13,872 nucleotides of DNA from Shimia sp041624275 (GCF_041624275.1 NZ_JBFJVE010000065.1:1-13872); one strand, 5' to 3'; positions 1-6,666 are shown, counted from the first letter of the stretch. A program made the numbers and translations. Notes: generated from the sequence alone by a model not told the origin.

Positions 1-165
1 ACGCACTTCCTCTTCCAGCATCACCGCCCGCTGGAACTGGGTATAGGCCGCGCCCGAGGCCTCGGTGCTCTGCTCCACCCGGCGCATCAGGGTCTCGGTG
101 ATCTTCAGAAGCTTCTCGTTCTGACGCTCGAGCGAATCATGCGGATCGATCAGGTTCTGGGGCAT
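1..165 (-). CDS. N-terminus of a coiled-coil protein, probable sensor histidine kinase (partial, 3' end beyond window)
   Basis: Fifty-five codons are visible, starting at an ATG at 165 and running open to the left edge. The start lies three bases after the stop of the FIST gene, so the two are almost certainly co-translated. The visible residues begin MPQNLIDPHDSLERQNEKLL and are hydrophilic and helical, with no signal peptide or membrane segment, as in the N-terminal coiled coil of a cytoplasmic histidine kinase. No catalytic domain can be seen. The kinase call is inferred from context: a NarL-type response regulator and a FIST sensor precede it in the same operon. In Paracoccus (FlhSR) and Rhodobacter (RfdRS), such a kinase/regulator pair controls methanol and formaldehyde oxidation genes. 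A different coiled-coil signalling protein is possible. Confidence 0.6.
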   Translation of the reverse strand, partial: MPQNLIDPHDSLERQNEKLLKITETLMRRVEQSTEASGAAYTQFQRAVMLEEEVR

Positions 166-168
166 GGT

Positions 169-1338
169 TCAGGTCTCGTCCGGCGGGTAGATGGCGACAC
201 CGGTCAGGGTGTGGTTGACATGCATCGAGTTGATCTGTTCGCCGTAGGTCGAGAAGCCGACCACGCGATGCGAAGACAGAACGCGCGAGATTTCTCCGGT
301 CAGCTGTTTCTGCTCGGCTTCCAGGCGCCGGTAGATGCAATCGCAGCCGATGATGATCTCGGGTTTCTGCGCGGCGCTGAGCGCGGACATTTCCTTTTTC
401 AGGTGCGGCGCCATGGGTTCGGAGTCCGCCAGCGACAATACCAGGCCTTCGTCGATGGCGGAAAAGAAGATCAGATCGCCGTTGTCGGCCACCTGCTGGA
501 TGGCGCGGACATGGTGCTGATCGCCGATCCGCACCACCACGGGGTGGGCCGCAAAGGTGAAGGGTGACAGGTGATCCGGGTTCTTGCCCAGCAGGCGCGC
601 ATATTCACGTGCCGCCGGTTCGGCGTTGATTTCATGGACCACGCGGTTGGCCGGGTCGGCGCCGGTGACCACCATGCGGGTGTCGGCCGGAATCAGGTGA
701 TCGGTCTTGAACACCTTGATCGAACAATCGGTGTGCACCTGGATCAGAACCGCCGAATTGGAGTGCGCCTTGCCGCCGTGCAGCACATAGGTCTCGCCGA
801 AATCGGTGCCATCGCCGGCCGAACCGCCGAAGAACGGCACCGGGCCAAGCCCCACGGAGAGCTGCGAAGTCAGCAGGTCTTCCTTGGTAGACAGCCCGTC
901 GATCAGCAGGAAGGTGAAATCCGATGACCAGTCCGGGGTTTCCCGCGCCATGTGGTTGCGGTTGCGGATCATCTGTTCGATCAGCCCGTGCGGCTCGAAA
1001 TTGTCGAGATCGTCAACCAGGATCGTGCGGGTCTGAAAATGCGCCCGGGGAAAACCGATCGCGACGATCTGGCCCTCGGCGTAGCCGGCGTCGGATATCT
1101 CTCCGGCGGTGGTGCAGCCGACCACCTGGGCCGGCGCAAAGGTCTTCTGGGCCTCGTCGATCAGCCGCGAGACATCGGTCTGTGGTGACAGGAACAGCAC
1201 GACCAAGGACAGATCGCCCGGATGCAGCGCCTCGGCCAGGCGCGCCACCGCGTCTTCGGCCCGGCAATCAACGAAGCCCGAACGCACGATCCGCGCATCC
1301 GTGGCAACCTCCCCGGACGGACCACGCAGATGGTCCAT
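169..1338 (-). CDS. FIST-domain sensory protein (FIST_N + FIST_C)
   Basis: A 389-residue soluble protein with no signal peptide. The N-terminal FIST domain shows GCTTAGEI at residues 74-81 and GGSAGDG at 171-177. The FIST_C domain ends with GFSTYGEQI at 361-369 followed by a NHTLTG motif. FIST domains are proposed small-ligand sensors in signal transduction and are often fused to kinases or methyl-accepting proteins; here the module stands alone. A Cys-Asp-Cys at 332-334 could be a thiol or metal site, but that is speculation. The start at 1338 follows GGAGGAGA; a second ATG five bases upstream is out of frame. It sits between the response regulator (31-base gap) and the putative kinase (3-base gap), so it probably supplies the sensory input to that pair. 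The ligand is unknown; an alcohol or aldehyde is a guess from the island. Confidence 0.9.
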   Translation of the reverse strand: MDHLRGPSGEVATDARIVRSGFVDCRAEDAVARLAEALHPGDLSLVVLFLSPQTDVSRLIDEAQKTFAPAQVVGCTTAGEISDAGYAEGQIVAIGFPRAHFQTRTILVDDLDNFEPHGLIEQMIRNRNHMARETPDWSSDFTFLLIDGLSTKEDLLTSQLSVGLGPVPFFGGSAGDGTDFGETYVLHGGKAHSNSAVLIQVHTDCSIKVFKTDHLIPADTRMVVTGADPANRVVHEINAEPAAREYARLLGKNPDHLSPFTFAAHPVVVRIGDQHHVRAIQQVADNGDLIFFSAIDEGLVLSLADSEPMAPHLKKEMSALSAAQKPEIIIGCDCIYRRLEAEQKQLTGEISRVLSSHRVVGFSTYGEQINSMHVNHTLTGVAIYPPDET

Positions 1339-1369
1339 CGCATTCTCCTCCCTTTATAACGCCGACAGC

Positions 1370-2068
1370 CTAAGCCGGAGGCGTCGCGTCGTGCAAGACA
1401 TTGGCAAAGCTGGTCTGCTTTGCGATCAGCACCGCCTGGGTGCGGCTCTGCACGCCCAGCTTGCGCATGATGGCGGTGACATGCGCTTTGACGGTGGTCT
1501 CGGCGATCGACAAGTCATAGGCGATCTGTTTGTTCAGTTTGCCTTCGCAGATCAATTGCAGGATGCGCGCCTGCTGGTTGGTCAACGAGGCCAGCCGTTT
1601 GATCGTGTCATCCTTGCTGGCGCTTTCGCTCTCGTCCAGCAGCATATAGCCGTCGGGGATGAAGCTCTGCCCCTGCTGCAATGTCGTCATCGCGGTTTGG
1701 AACACGTCGCGTTGGCTGTGCTTGGGGATGAACCCCGCCGCGCCGGCGCGCACAACCGAGCTGATGATGCGGTTGTCGGCCATCGACGAGACGACGATGA
1801 TCGGGCTGGTGGTGGCATTGCGCAGCCGCAAGAGCCCGTCAAGCCCGTTCACGTCGGGCAGGGTCAGATCCAGCACCACCAGATCGACCTCTAGGCCCTG
1901 CGACAGCAGGTCGAGCGCCCCCTGAAGCGTGGGCGCCGTATGCATGCTGCTGATCGACGACACCGCCTGCAATGTCATGGACAGGGCATCGCAGAACAGC
2001 GGGTGATCGTCGATGATCAGGGCCGCGTGAAACTGCTTGAGCATGGGCAAGTCGGTATTGGGGCGCAT
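1370..2068 (-). CDS. NarL/LuxR-family response regulator (FlhR/RfdR-like)
   Basis: A 232-residue two-domain regulator. The receiver domain (about residues 15-130) has the acidic pair D20-D21, phospho-acceptor D67 in VVLDLTLPD, S94 at the switch position and K116 in GFIPK. The C-terminal LuxR-type helix-turn-helix covers about 160-215, with the typical LTNQQARIL, NKQIAYDL and TTVKAHV segments. It is the first gene of the operon with the FIST protein and the putative kinase. I chose the ATG at 2068; an in-frame ATG at 2044 would remove eight residues but has no better ribosome site. By position it resembles FlhR of Paracoccus and RfdR of Rhodobacter, which activate C1 oxidation genes. It is the most likely factor for the shared elements upstream of the dehydrogenase, cytochromes and ABC operon, but binding is inferred. 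Confidence 0.9.
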   Translation of the reverse strand: MRPNTDLPMLKQFHAALIIDDHPLFCDALSMTLQAVSSISSMHTAPTLQGALDLLSQGLEVDLVVLDLTLPDVNGLDGLLRLRNATTSPIIVVSSMADNRIISSVVRAGAAGFIPKHSQRDVFQTAMTTLQQGQSFIPDGYMLLDESESASKDDTIKRLASLTNQQARILQLICEGKLNKQIAYDLSIAETTVKAHVTAIMRKLGVQSRTQAVLIAKQTSFANVLHDATPPA

Positions 2069-2120
2069 TCGAAGTCCGCTGTCGTTCCAGTCCTACCAGC
2101 ATAGCAAAGTTGCCTGCCGG

Positions 2121-2143
2121 AGGCATATAAGCCTAAAGTCGCA
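2121..2143. promoter_or_regulatory. Candidate operator upstream of the response regulator: AGGC-N6-GCCT dyad and a shared 17-mer
   Basis: AGGC (2121-2124) and GCCT (2131-2134) form an inverted repeat around ATATAA. Overlapping it, ATAAGCCTAAAGTCGCA (2127-2143) matches 14 of 17 bases at 5223-5239 upstream of the cytochrome c gene. It lies about 59-75 bases before the regulator start, a reasonable place for an activator or autoregulatory site. Function is inferred. Confidence 0.4.
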
Positions 2144-2152
2144 GAACGGCAA

Positions 2153-2176
2153 ATGCGCGCCCGGTCGGGCGCGCAT
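2153..2176. terminator. Strong hairpin between the dehydrogenase and regulator genes, terminator-like
   Basis: ATGCGCGCCC (2153-2162) and GGGCGCGCAT (2167-2176) form a perfect 10-bp GC-rich stem around GGTC. It lies 28 bases past the dehydrogenase stop and upstream of the regulator, so it probably ends the dehydrogenase transcript. The clean T run (2179-2183) follows the stem on the plus strand. On the minus strand the tail is only TTTG, so termination in the gene's own direction may be partial. Confidence 0.6.
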
Positions 2177-2203
2177 CGTTTTTCAGTATGTCCCTGGCAG
2201 GGA

Positions 2204-3970
2204 TCAGTTGGCCATCGCCAGTTCTTTCGGCAGCTTGAATGTCCAGACCATGCCACCCTGGTTCAGGTAGTTGACCTTCTTGGCCACTTCGCCGCCCCAG
2301 AGAGGCACCGCGCCGCCCCAGCCGGAAACGATCGAGACATATTGCTCGCCATCCTGTTCCCAGGTGATCGGCTGGCCGACGATGCCGGAGCCGGTCTGGA
2401 ACGACCACAGCTCTTCGCCGGTCTCGTCGTCAAAGGCGATGAACTTGCCCTCCGGGGTGCCGGTGAACACCAGGCCGCCGGCAGTGGTCATCACGCCGCC
2501 CCAGAGCGGCGCGTCGTTCTTGAACTCCCACTTGATGTCGCCGGTATCCGGGTCGATCGCCTTCAGGCTGCCGATATGGTCTTCGTAGTTCGGCTTGATG
2601 GTGAAACCCGCACCCAGATAGGCCGCGCCCTTCTTGTAGGTGATCGGCTCGTTCCAGATATCCATGCCCCATTCGTTGGAGGGCACATAGAAGTTGCCGG
2701 TGCGCTGCGAAAAGGCCATCGGCATCCAGTTCTTGCCGCCAAGGAAGGACGGCGAGGCAAAGATCACGTCCCCCTTCTTGCCGTCGGCCGCATCCGCCGG
2801 GTTGCCGGGGCGGTTTTCCTCGACAAAGATCGGACGCCCGTTTTCGTCGATGCCGCTTGCCCAGGAGATGTCCTTGACGAAGGGGGTGGCCGAGACGAAG
2901 GCACCGTCTTCGCGGTTCAGCACGTAGAAAAAGCCGTTGCGGTCGGCGGTGGCATAGCGCTTGTTGCCCGTGCGGTCGGTATAGGCGACCACCTCGTTGA
3001 CGCCGTCGTAATCCCAGCCTTCGCGCGGGGTGGTCTGGAAATGCCACTTGATGTCGCCGGTTTTCGGGTCGATGCCGATGCGGCTGGCGGCATAGAGGTT
3101 GTCGCCGGTATTGCCTTCGGTCGGGGTGCCGGCACCGCGCAGGTGGCTGTTCCAGGGCGCCGGGTTGCCGGCGCCGAAGACCAGCGTATCGGTGTCGCTG
3201 TCATAGGAGCCGCCCAGCCAGGTCGCCCCGCCACCGGTCTTCCACAGATCGCCGGGCCAGGTCGCGTTCAGCGTCCCGGTCATGGTGCTTTCCTTGCCGT
3301 TCAGCGTGCCCATGTGACCTTCGATCACCGGACGGGTCCAAACCAGTTCTCCGGTCTCGGCGTCGCGGGCCTGCACCTCGCCGATGATCCCGAACTCGCC
3401 GCCCGAGTTGCCGGTGATGACCAGCCCGTCAACGATCAGCGGCGCGGCGGTATAGGAATAGCCCGCCTTGTAATCGGCAATCTTCTTGCGCCATTTCACG
3501 TCGCCGGTCTTGAGGTCCAGCGCCACGATGCGGGCGTCCAGGGTGCCGAAATAGAAGTTGTCGCCATAGATGGCGCCGCCGCGGTTGATCACGTCGCAGC
3601 AGGGCAGGATGCCCTCGGGCAGACGGGCATCATATTGCCACAGCTCGTCGCCGGTCTTGACGTCGATGGCATAGACCCGGCTGTACGAGCCGGTGATATA
3701 CATCACGCCGTCATAGATCAGAGGTTGGGTTTCCTGGCCGCGCTGCTTTTCACCGCCAAGCGAAAAGGCCCATGCCGGTTGCAGCCTCTTGACGTTCTCG
3801 GTGTTCAGCGTGTCGAGCGGGCTGTAGCGCTGAAGGTGGCGTCCCATCCCGTTGGTGACCACCTGGCTGGTGATGCTCTGGTCGTTCTTCAGTTCGTCCT
3901 CGGTGACGCCGGCGATACTGCTGCCGGCCATCAAGACGCCTGTAACGACCGCTGCGATAAAGCGATTCAT
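2204..3970 (-). CDS. Lanthanide-type PQQ-dependent alcohol dehydrogenase (ExaA/ExaF/PedH family)
   Basis: A 588-residue periplasmic quinoprotein that oxidises primary alcohols, using PQQ and a metal and passing electrons to cytochrome c. A signal peptide (about residues 1-20) precedes the mature protein. The eight-bladed propeller carries the adjacent-cysteine ring C124-C125 in PCCDVINRG, E192 (GGEFG) and N269 (GAGNPAPW) as metal ligands, and catalytic D320 in EGWDYDGVNE. D322, two residues on, is the extra acid found in lanthanide-dependent enzymes; calcium-dependent ExaA has Ser there and MxaF has Ala. Wording around the active site (WNSHLR, GDNLY, ASRIGIDPKTG) is closer to ExaA than to XoxF. 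The ATG at 3970 follows GGGAGGAG and gives a proper signal peptide; the frame is open further upstream (to 4342) but that is not coding. It is monocistronic and divergent from the gene at 4151. Substrate range (methanol, ethanol or longer alcohols) cannot be read from the sequence. Confidence 0.95.
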   Translation of the reverse strand: MNRFIAAVVTGVLMAGSSIAGVTEDELKNDQSITSQVVTNGMGRHLQRYSPLDTLNTENVKRLQPAWAFSLGGEKQRGQETQPLIYDGVMYITGSYSRVYAIDVKTGDELWQYDARLPEGILPCCDVINRGGAIYGDNFYFGTLDARIVALDLKTGDVKWRKKIADYKAGYSYTAAPLIVDGLVITGNSGGEFGIIGEVQARDAETGELVWTRPVIEGHMGTLNGKESTMTGTLNATWPGDLWKTGGGATWLGGSYDSDTDTLVFGAGNPAPWNSHLRGAGTPTEGNTGDNLYAASRIGIDPKTGDIKWHFQTTPREGWDYDGVNEVVAYTDRTGNKRYATADRNGFFYVLNREDGAFVSATPFVKDISWASGIDENGRPIFVEENRPGNPADAADGKKGDVIFASPSFLGGKNWMPMAFSQRTGNFYVPSNEWGMDIWNEPITYKKGAAYLGAGFTIKPNYEDHIGSLKAIDPDTGDIKWEFKNDAPLWGGVMTTAGGLVFTGTPEGKFIAFDDETGEELWSFQTGSGIVGQPITWEQDGEQYVSIVSGWGGAVPLWGGEVAKKVNYLNQGGMVWTFKLPKELAMAN

Positions 3971-4065
3971 GTGGGCTCCTCCCATCTGTCGTGTTGCAAG
4001 GCCAGGGCCCCATTCGCGCGAGGATCCGGCCACGCACATTATTGGGAAGCACCGCCTGCGACGGT

Positions 4066-4085
4066 ATTGCACAATGGTCGTAGGG
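4066..4085. promoter_or_regulatory. Candidate regulatory element A1 in the dehydrogenase divergent region
   Basis: ATTGCACAATGGTCGTAGGG matches 16 of 20 bases at 10109-10128, in the other divergent region of the island. The left half is a small dyad (ATTG-CA-CAAT). It lies 96 bases upstream of the dehydrogenase start and 66 bases upstream of the gene at 4151, so it could serve both. A binding site for the local NarL-type regulator is inferred. No confident -35/-10 pair was recognised. Confidence 0.4.
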
Positions 4086-4111
4086 CGCCGTTCCGGGGGT
4101 GCCGCTATGGT

Positions 4112-4122
4112 TTGGCGGCCAA
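4112..4122. promoter_or_regulatory. Short perfect dyad TTGGC-G-GCCAA upstream of the gene at 4151
   Basis: An 11-base inverted repeat with one central base, 29 bases before the ATG of the small exported protein. It could be an operator or a leader hairpin. A dyad this short can arise by chance in GC-rich DNA. Confidence 0.2.
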
Positions 4123-4150
4123 GCCGAGATCCTTTGGAAAGGGGGGCGAT

Positions 4151-4696
4151 ATGTCCAAGATATTGAAATGGATGGCCTGTTTTGCTGCCCTTCTGGCATC
4201 TCCGGCGGCGGCCGAGGGGCTGGAGGGGGCGAAAACCATCTGGCTGGTCGATGGTCAGGGGGCGCGCATCGAGATCGGCGCGGTCCGGTTCCGGGGCCGC
4301 GCCTATCAGGTCGAGCTGAAGGACGACGCCTTCACCGACCATTTCCTGTCCATGCGCCCGTTCAAATGCCTAGAAGGGCCGGACAGGCACTGGTGTCACG
4401 TGCCCTATCCCCATGCCATTCAACGGCGGATCGGCCCGGATGATCTGACGGATCTGGAATACGATCTGCTGTTTGTCTGGAAAGGGGCTGCGGACTACGG
4501 GATCAACATGTGGAACGGCGTCTATTATCGATTGACGATGACGGATCGCGGCACCCTGACGGGGCAATTGCACGAGGTGGACATGGATGTGCTGTCGCTG
4601 CCGCCGCAGGCCGGCGACATGCGCCCGCTGTCAGCGGACGACCTTCATCCTGCCGACCCCGACAGCCATTGGCTGCCGGGGCTGGTGATCGACTAG
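4151..4696 (+). CDS. Small exported protein of unknown function beside the PQQ dehydrogenase
   Basis: A 181-residue protein. Residues 1-21 are a signal peptide ending SPAAAEG, so the mature form is about 160 residues and periplasmic. The start at 4151 follows GGAAAGGGGGG. The mature part has two cysteines nine residues apart (C73 and C82, with RHWC just before PYPHAI), which could form a disulfide. An aromatic stretch with NMWNGVYYRLTM follows at 119-130, then an acidic, proline-rich C-terminus. I recognise no family. It is transcribed divergently from the dehydrogenase across a 180-base region with a candidate shared regulator site, so a role in assembling or protecting the dehydrogenase is plausible but unproven. 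It converges with the cytochrome gene, with 21 bases between the two stops. Confidence 0.8.
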   Translation: MSKILKWMACFAALLASPAAAEGLEGAKTIWLVDGQGARIEIGAVRFRGRAYQVELKDDAFTDHFLSMRPFKCLEGPDRHWCHVPYPHAIQRRIGPDDLTDLEYDLLFVWKGAADYGINMWNGVYYRLTMTDRGTLTGQLHEVDMDVLSLPPQAGDMRPLSADDLHPADPDSHWLPGLVID

Positions 4697-4711
4697 ACGG
4701 GCAGATGGCCC

Positions 4712-4732
4712 GCGGCCTCAGTCGGAGGCCGC
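4712..4732. terminator. Hairpin between convergent genes, possible bidirectional terminator
   Basis: GCGGCCTC (4712-4719) pairs with GAGGCCGC (4725-4732) around AGTCG. It lies 15 bases past the stop of the plus-strand gene and overlaps the last codons of the minus-strand cytochrome. No T run follows on either strand, so it is at best a weak intrinsic terminator. Confidence 0.35.
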
Positions 4733-5134
4733 CGAAGCCTTGTCGGTGGTGATCGAGACCAGATAGGCCAGGATGAATTCCTGAACAGTGCTGTCGGTGA
4801 TGCCGACATGGCGCATCTTGGTGCCGGGCATGAAACCGTCGTTGTCTTCCATCCAGGCGCGCAGGGCGGCGGGTGTCCAGACGATGCCCGATGCGCGCAG
4901 CGCCTCGGAATAGGCGTAGTCCGCATAGCTGCCGGCGGCGCGGCCCACCACGTTTTCCAGCGGCGGGCCATAGCTGGGATCGGTGGCGTCCGGTGTATGG
5001 CAGCGCCGGCAGTTGCTGTCGAACAGCGACTGCCCGGCATCGACCTTGATGCGCTGGTAGAGGGCTTCGCTCGCGGTGGCGGGCAGGGCCGGAGCAAGAG
5101 CGAGGAAAAAGAGGGCAGGGATGATCCGTTGCAT
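4718..5134 (-). CDS. Class I periplasmic c-type cytochrome (c2/c553i-like)
   Basis: A 138-residue protein with a signal peptide ending near residue 22 (PATAS). One heme site is visible, CRRCH at residues 42-46, and PGTKM at 103-107 gives the probable axial methionine M107, the arrangement of mitochondrial-type and bacterial c2 cytochromes. The mature length of about 115 residues fits a small soluble electron carrier. The ATG at 5134 has CGGAGAA just upstream. Near a PQQ dehydrogenase such a protein resembles the c553i and isocytochrome c2 genes of Paracoccus and Rhodobacter C1 clusters, so it may take electrons from the dehydrogenase or from cytochrome c550 and pass them to an oxidase. The 130-base upstream region is AT-rich and carries an element also found before the response regulator, which suggests common control. 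Confidence 0.92.
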   Translation of the reverse strand: MQRIIPALFFLALAPALPATASEALYQRIKVDAGQSLFDSNCRRCHTPDATDPSYGPPLENVVGRAAGSYADYAYSEALRASGIVWTPAALRAWMEDNDGFMPGTKMRHVGITDSTVQEFILAYLVSITTDKASAASD

Positions 5135-5222
5135 GGCGTTCTCCGATGTTTCAGGCTGTATGGAGCTTAGGACATCCAGCAGTGTGAATCATCGAAAAAC
5201 TGATAAAAAACAAAAGGTTCGC

Positions 5223-5239
5223 ATAAGACTTTAGTCGCA
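5223..5239. promoter_or_regulatory. Candidate operator upstream of the cytochrome c gene, shared with the regulator promoter
   Basis: ATAAGACTTTAGTCGCA contains the inverted repeat GACT-TT-AGTC (5227-5236) and matches 14 of 17 bases at 2127-2143. It lies 89-105 bases upstream of the cytochrome start. An A-rich tract on the plus strand (5195-5216; T-rich on the coding strand) lies between it and the gene. A related AACTTAAGTC occurs at 10146-10155. Function is inferred. Confidence 0.4.
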
Positions 5240-5264
5240 TGTCCGGCCCGGAACCACCCGCTGT

Positions 5265-5801
5265 CTAGAACATCGGCGCATATTTCCAGCTGTCGGCATC
5301 CGGCGTGACCTCTTCAAGATCATAGTTGGCACCCTGCAACCGCCGGGCGACCCCGAGCCCCGCCTCGGCGGCTTCGTCGACCAGCGCCCGGCCACGGGTC
5401 TCGTCGCGCGACACCCCATGTCCGCGAATAAGGTCCAGCCCATAGTTGAACTTGCCGACCGGGTCGCCGGCTTCGGCCGCGCGCCGGTCCCAATTGGCGG
5501 CGGCATCCGGATTGTACGCGCCGCCAAGCCCGTTGTTGTCGAGCTGGCTCATCCAGGTCATCGCGCCGGTATAGCCGGCCTCGGCGCAGGTTTCGAAGAC
5601 TTCGCGGGCCATCGCATGGCGGCCGCTCTTGGTGATGAAATACCCCGACGCGCAAGACACCATGTCGGTCTGGCCTCGGCGGATGTTCTCCATCACCCGG
5701 CCCAGCGTCATTTCGTCGGGGTTCAGCGTGCCGTGACCGTCATCGGTCTCGGCCGCCACAGGTGTTGCCAGCAGCAACAGGATAGCCAGGGTTCGTGACA
5801 T
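5265..5801 (-). CDS. Exported Sel1-repeat (TPR-like) protein
   Basis: A 178-residue protein with a signal peptide (residues 1-17, ending PVAAE). About two Sel1-like helical repeats are visible, around residues 66-112 and 115-150, with the usual AEAG turns and an NYGLDLIRG segment. Sel1 repeats are protein-binding scaffolds. Two cysteines (C50, C72) could form a disulfide in the periplasm. The ATG at 5801 follows an excellent AAGGAGG. The gene lies 73 bases downstream of the ABC permease on the same strand, so it may be read through from that operon, but its leader also carries a motif found in the other promoter regions. Its role here is unknown; a scaffold for dehydrogenase or cytochrome assembly is a guess. 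Confidence 0.85.
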   Translation of the reverse strand: MSRTLAILLLLATPVAAETDDGHGTLNPDEMTLGRVMENIRRGQTDMVSCASGYFITKSGRHAMAREVFETCAEAGYTGAMTWMSQLDNNGLGGAYNPDAAANWDRRAAEAGDPVGKFNYGLDLIRGHGVSRDETRGRALVDEAAEAGLGVARRLQGANYDLEEVTPDADSWKYAPMF

Positions 5802-5856
5802 TGCGCGGTCCTCCTTCGGGCCAGCCTAGCAGCCTTTCGCGCACGGCGCATGGTCG

Positions 5857-5870
5857 CCATGGTCGTAGAT
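5857..5870. promoter_or_regulatory. Weak copy of the GGTCGTA element upstream of the Sel1 gene
   Basis: CCATGGTCGTAGAT shares ATGGTCGTAG exactly with 4074-4083 and CCA-GGTCGTA with 10115-10125. It lies about 56-69 bases before the Sel1 start, in the same orientation relative to the downstream minus-strand gene as the other two copies. A similar GGTCGTAGACC occurs inside the permease gene (6399-6409), so this copy alone is weak. Confidence 0.25.
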
Positions 5871-5874
5871 TGCG

Positions 5875-6666
5875 TCAGTGCTTGCGACGTATCAGGCCCC
5901 GCGCCGGATCATACCCCCACAGCGCCAGCGCCAGCAGGATGACCGCCACAAGGCCGGTCCAGATCAGGGCAGGGCCGTTGAAATGACCATAAAGGGCAAA
6001 GCGGATAAGCTCGACCGCCTGCGTGAAAGGGTTCACGGCGCAGATGTCGTGCAGGAGTTTTGAACTTTCGGCCATTTTCCACAGCGGGTAGAGCGCGGTG
6101 GACAGGAAGAACATCGGGAAGATGACGAAATTCATCACCCCGGCGAAGTTCTCCAGCTGCTTGATGAGCGACGACAGCGCCAGCCCGAGGCTGCCCAGCA
6201 TGATCCCGGAAATCAGCAGCGCCGGCAGAAGCGTGAGGTAGCCGAGGCCATCAAAGCGAATGCCGTAAAGCGCGGTGACGGCCAGGAAGGCATAGACCTG
6301 CAGGACCGAAATGGCGGTGGTGGCCAGCAACCGGCAGAACAGCAGCCACCAGCGCGGCAGGGGGCTGGTCAGCAGCAGCCGCATCGAGCCCATCTCGCGG
6401 TCGTAGACCAGCGAAAGCGACCCCTGCATGCCGTTGAACAGCAGGATCATGCCGCACAGGCCGGGGACGATATAGACCTCGTAGGTGGTATAGGTCTGAT
6501 AGGGGGGCGTGATCGACAGACCCAGCGCGGCCCGGAATCCGGCGGCAAAGACGACCAGCCACAACAGCGGGCGGATCAGCGCCGCGACAAAGCGGCTGCG
6601 CTGACCGACAAAGCGTCTGGCCTCGCGGGCCAGAATTGCCAGGAGAACCACCAGATACACCCTCAT
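5875..6666 (-). CDS. ABC-2 type permease of the PQQ-associated ABC transporter (PedC-like)
   Basis: A 263-residue integral membrane protein with about six hydrophobic segments (near residues 27-48, 63-80, 107-133, 143-167, 177-195 and 232-251). The loop YDREMGSMRLLLTSPLPRW at 88-106 is typical of ABC-2 permeases such as NodJ, DrrB and NosY. The ATG at 6666 overlaps the ATPase stop as ATGA, which is why I prefer it to the longer open frame that begins at 6816. ABC-2 permeases usually form exporters or lipid/polymer transporters; related permeases occur in PQQ alcohol dehydrogenase gene sets (pedC in Pseudomonas). The substrate is unknown. It is the last of five tightly linked genes. Confidence 0.92.
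   Translation of the reverse strand: MRVYLVVLLAILAREARRFVGQRSRFVAALIRPLLWLVVFAAGFRAALGLSITPPYQTYTTYEVYIVPGLCGMILLFNGMQGSLSLVYDREMGSMRLLLTSPLPRWWLLFCRLLATTAISVLQVYAFLAVTALYGIRFDGLGYLTLLPALLISGIMLGSLGLALSSLIKQLENFAGVMNFVIFPMFFLSTALYPLWKMAESSKLLHDICAVNPFTQAVELIRFALYGHFNGPALIWTGLVAVILLALALWGYDPARGLIRRKH

Noticed and set aside
2153..3970. Very long plus-strand open frame antisense to the dehydrogenase, continuous into the gene at 4151
   Set aside because: It mirrors the codon bias of the GC-rich dehydrogenase gene. The translation is low-complexity and lacks any domain, and the plus-strand gene has its own ribosome site and signal peptide at 4151.
3971..4342. N-terminal extension of the dehydrogenase frame
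   Set aside because: It would bury the signal peptide, and the ATG at 3970 follows GGGAGGAG.
6399..6409. GGTCGTAGACC inside the permease gene as a further regulatory element
   Set aside because: It lies within coding sequence and matches only the 7-base core, which is expected by chance in a window of this size.
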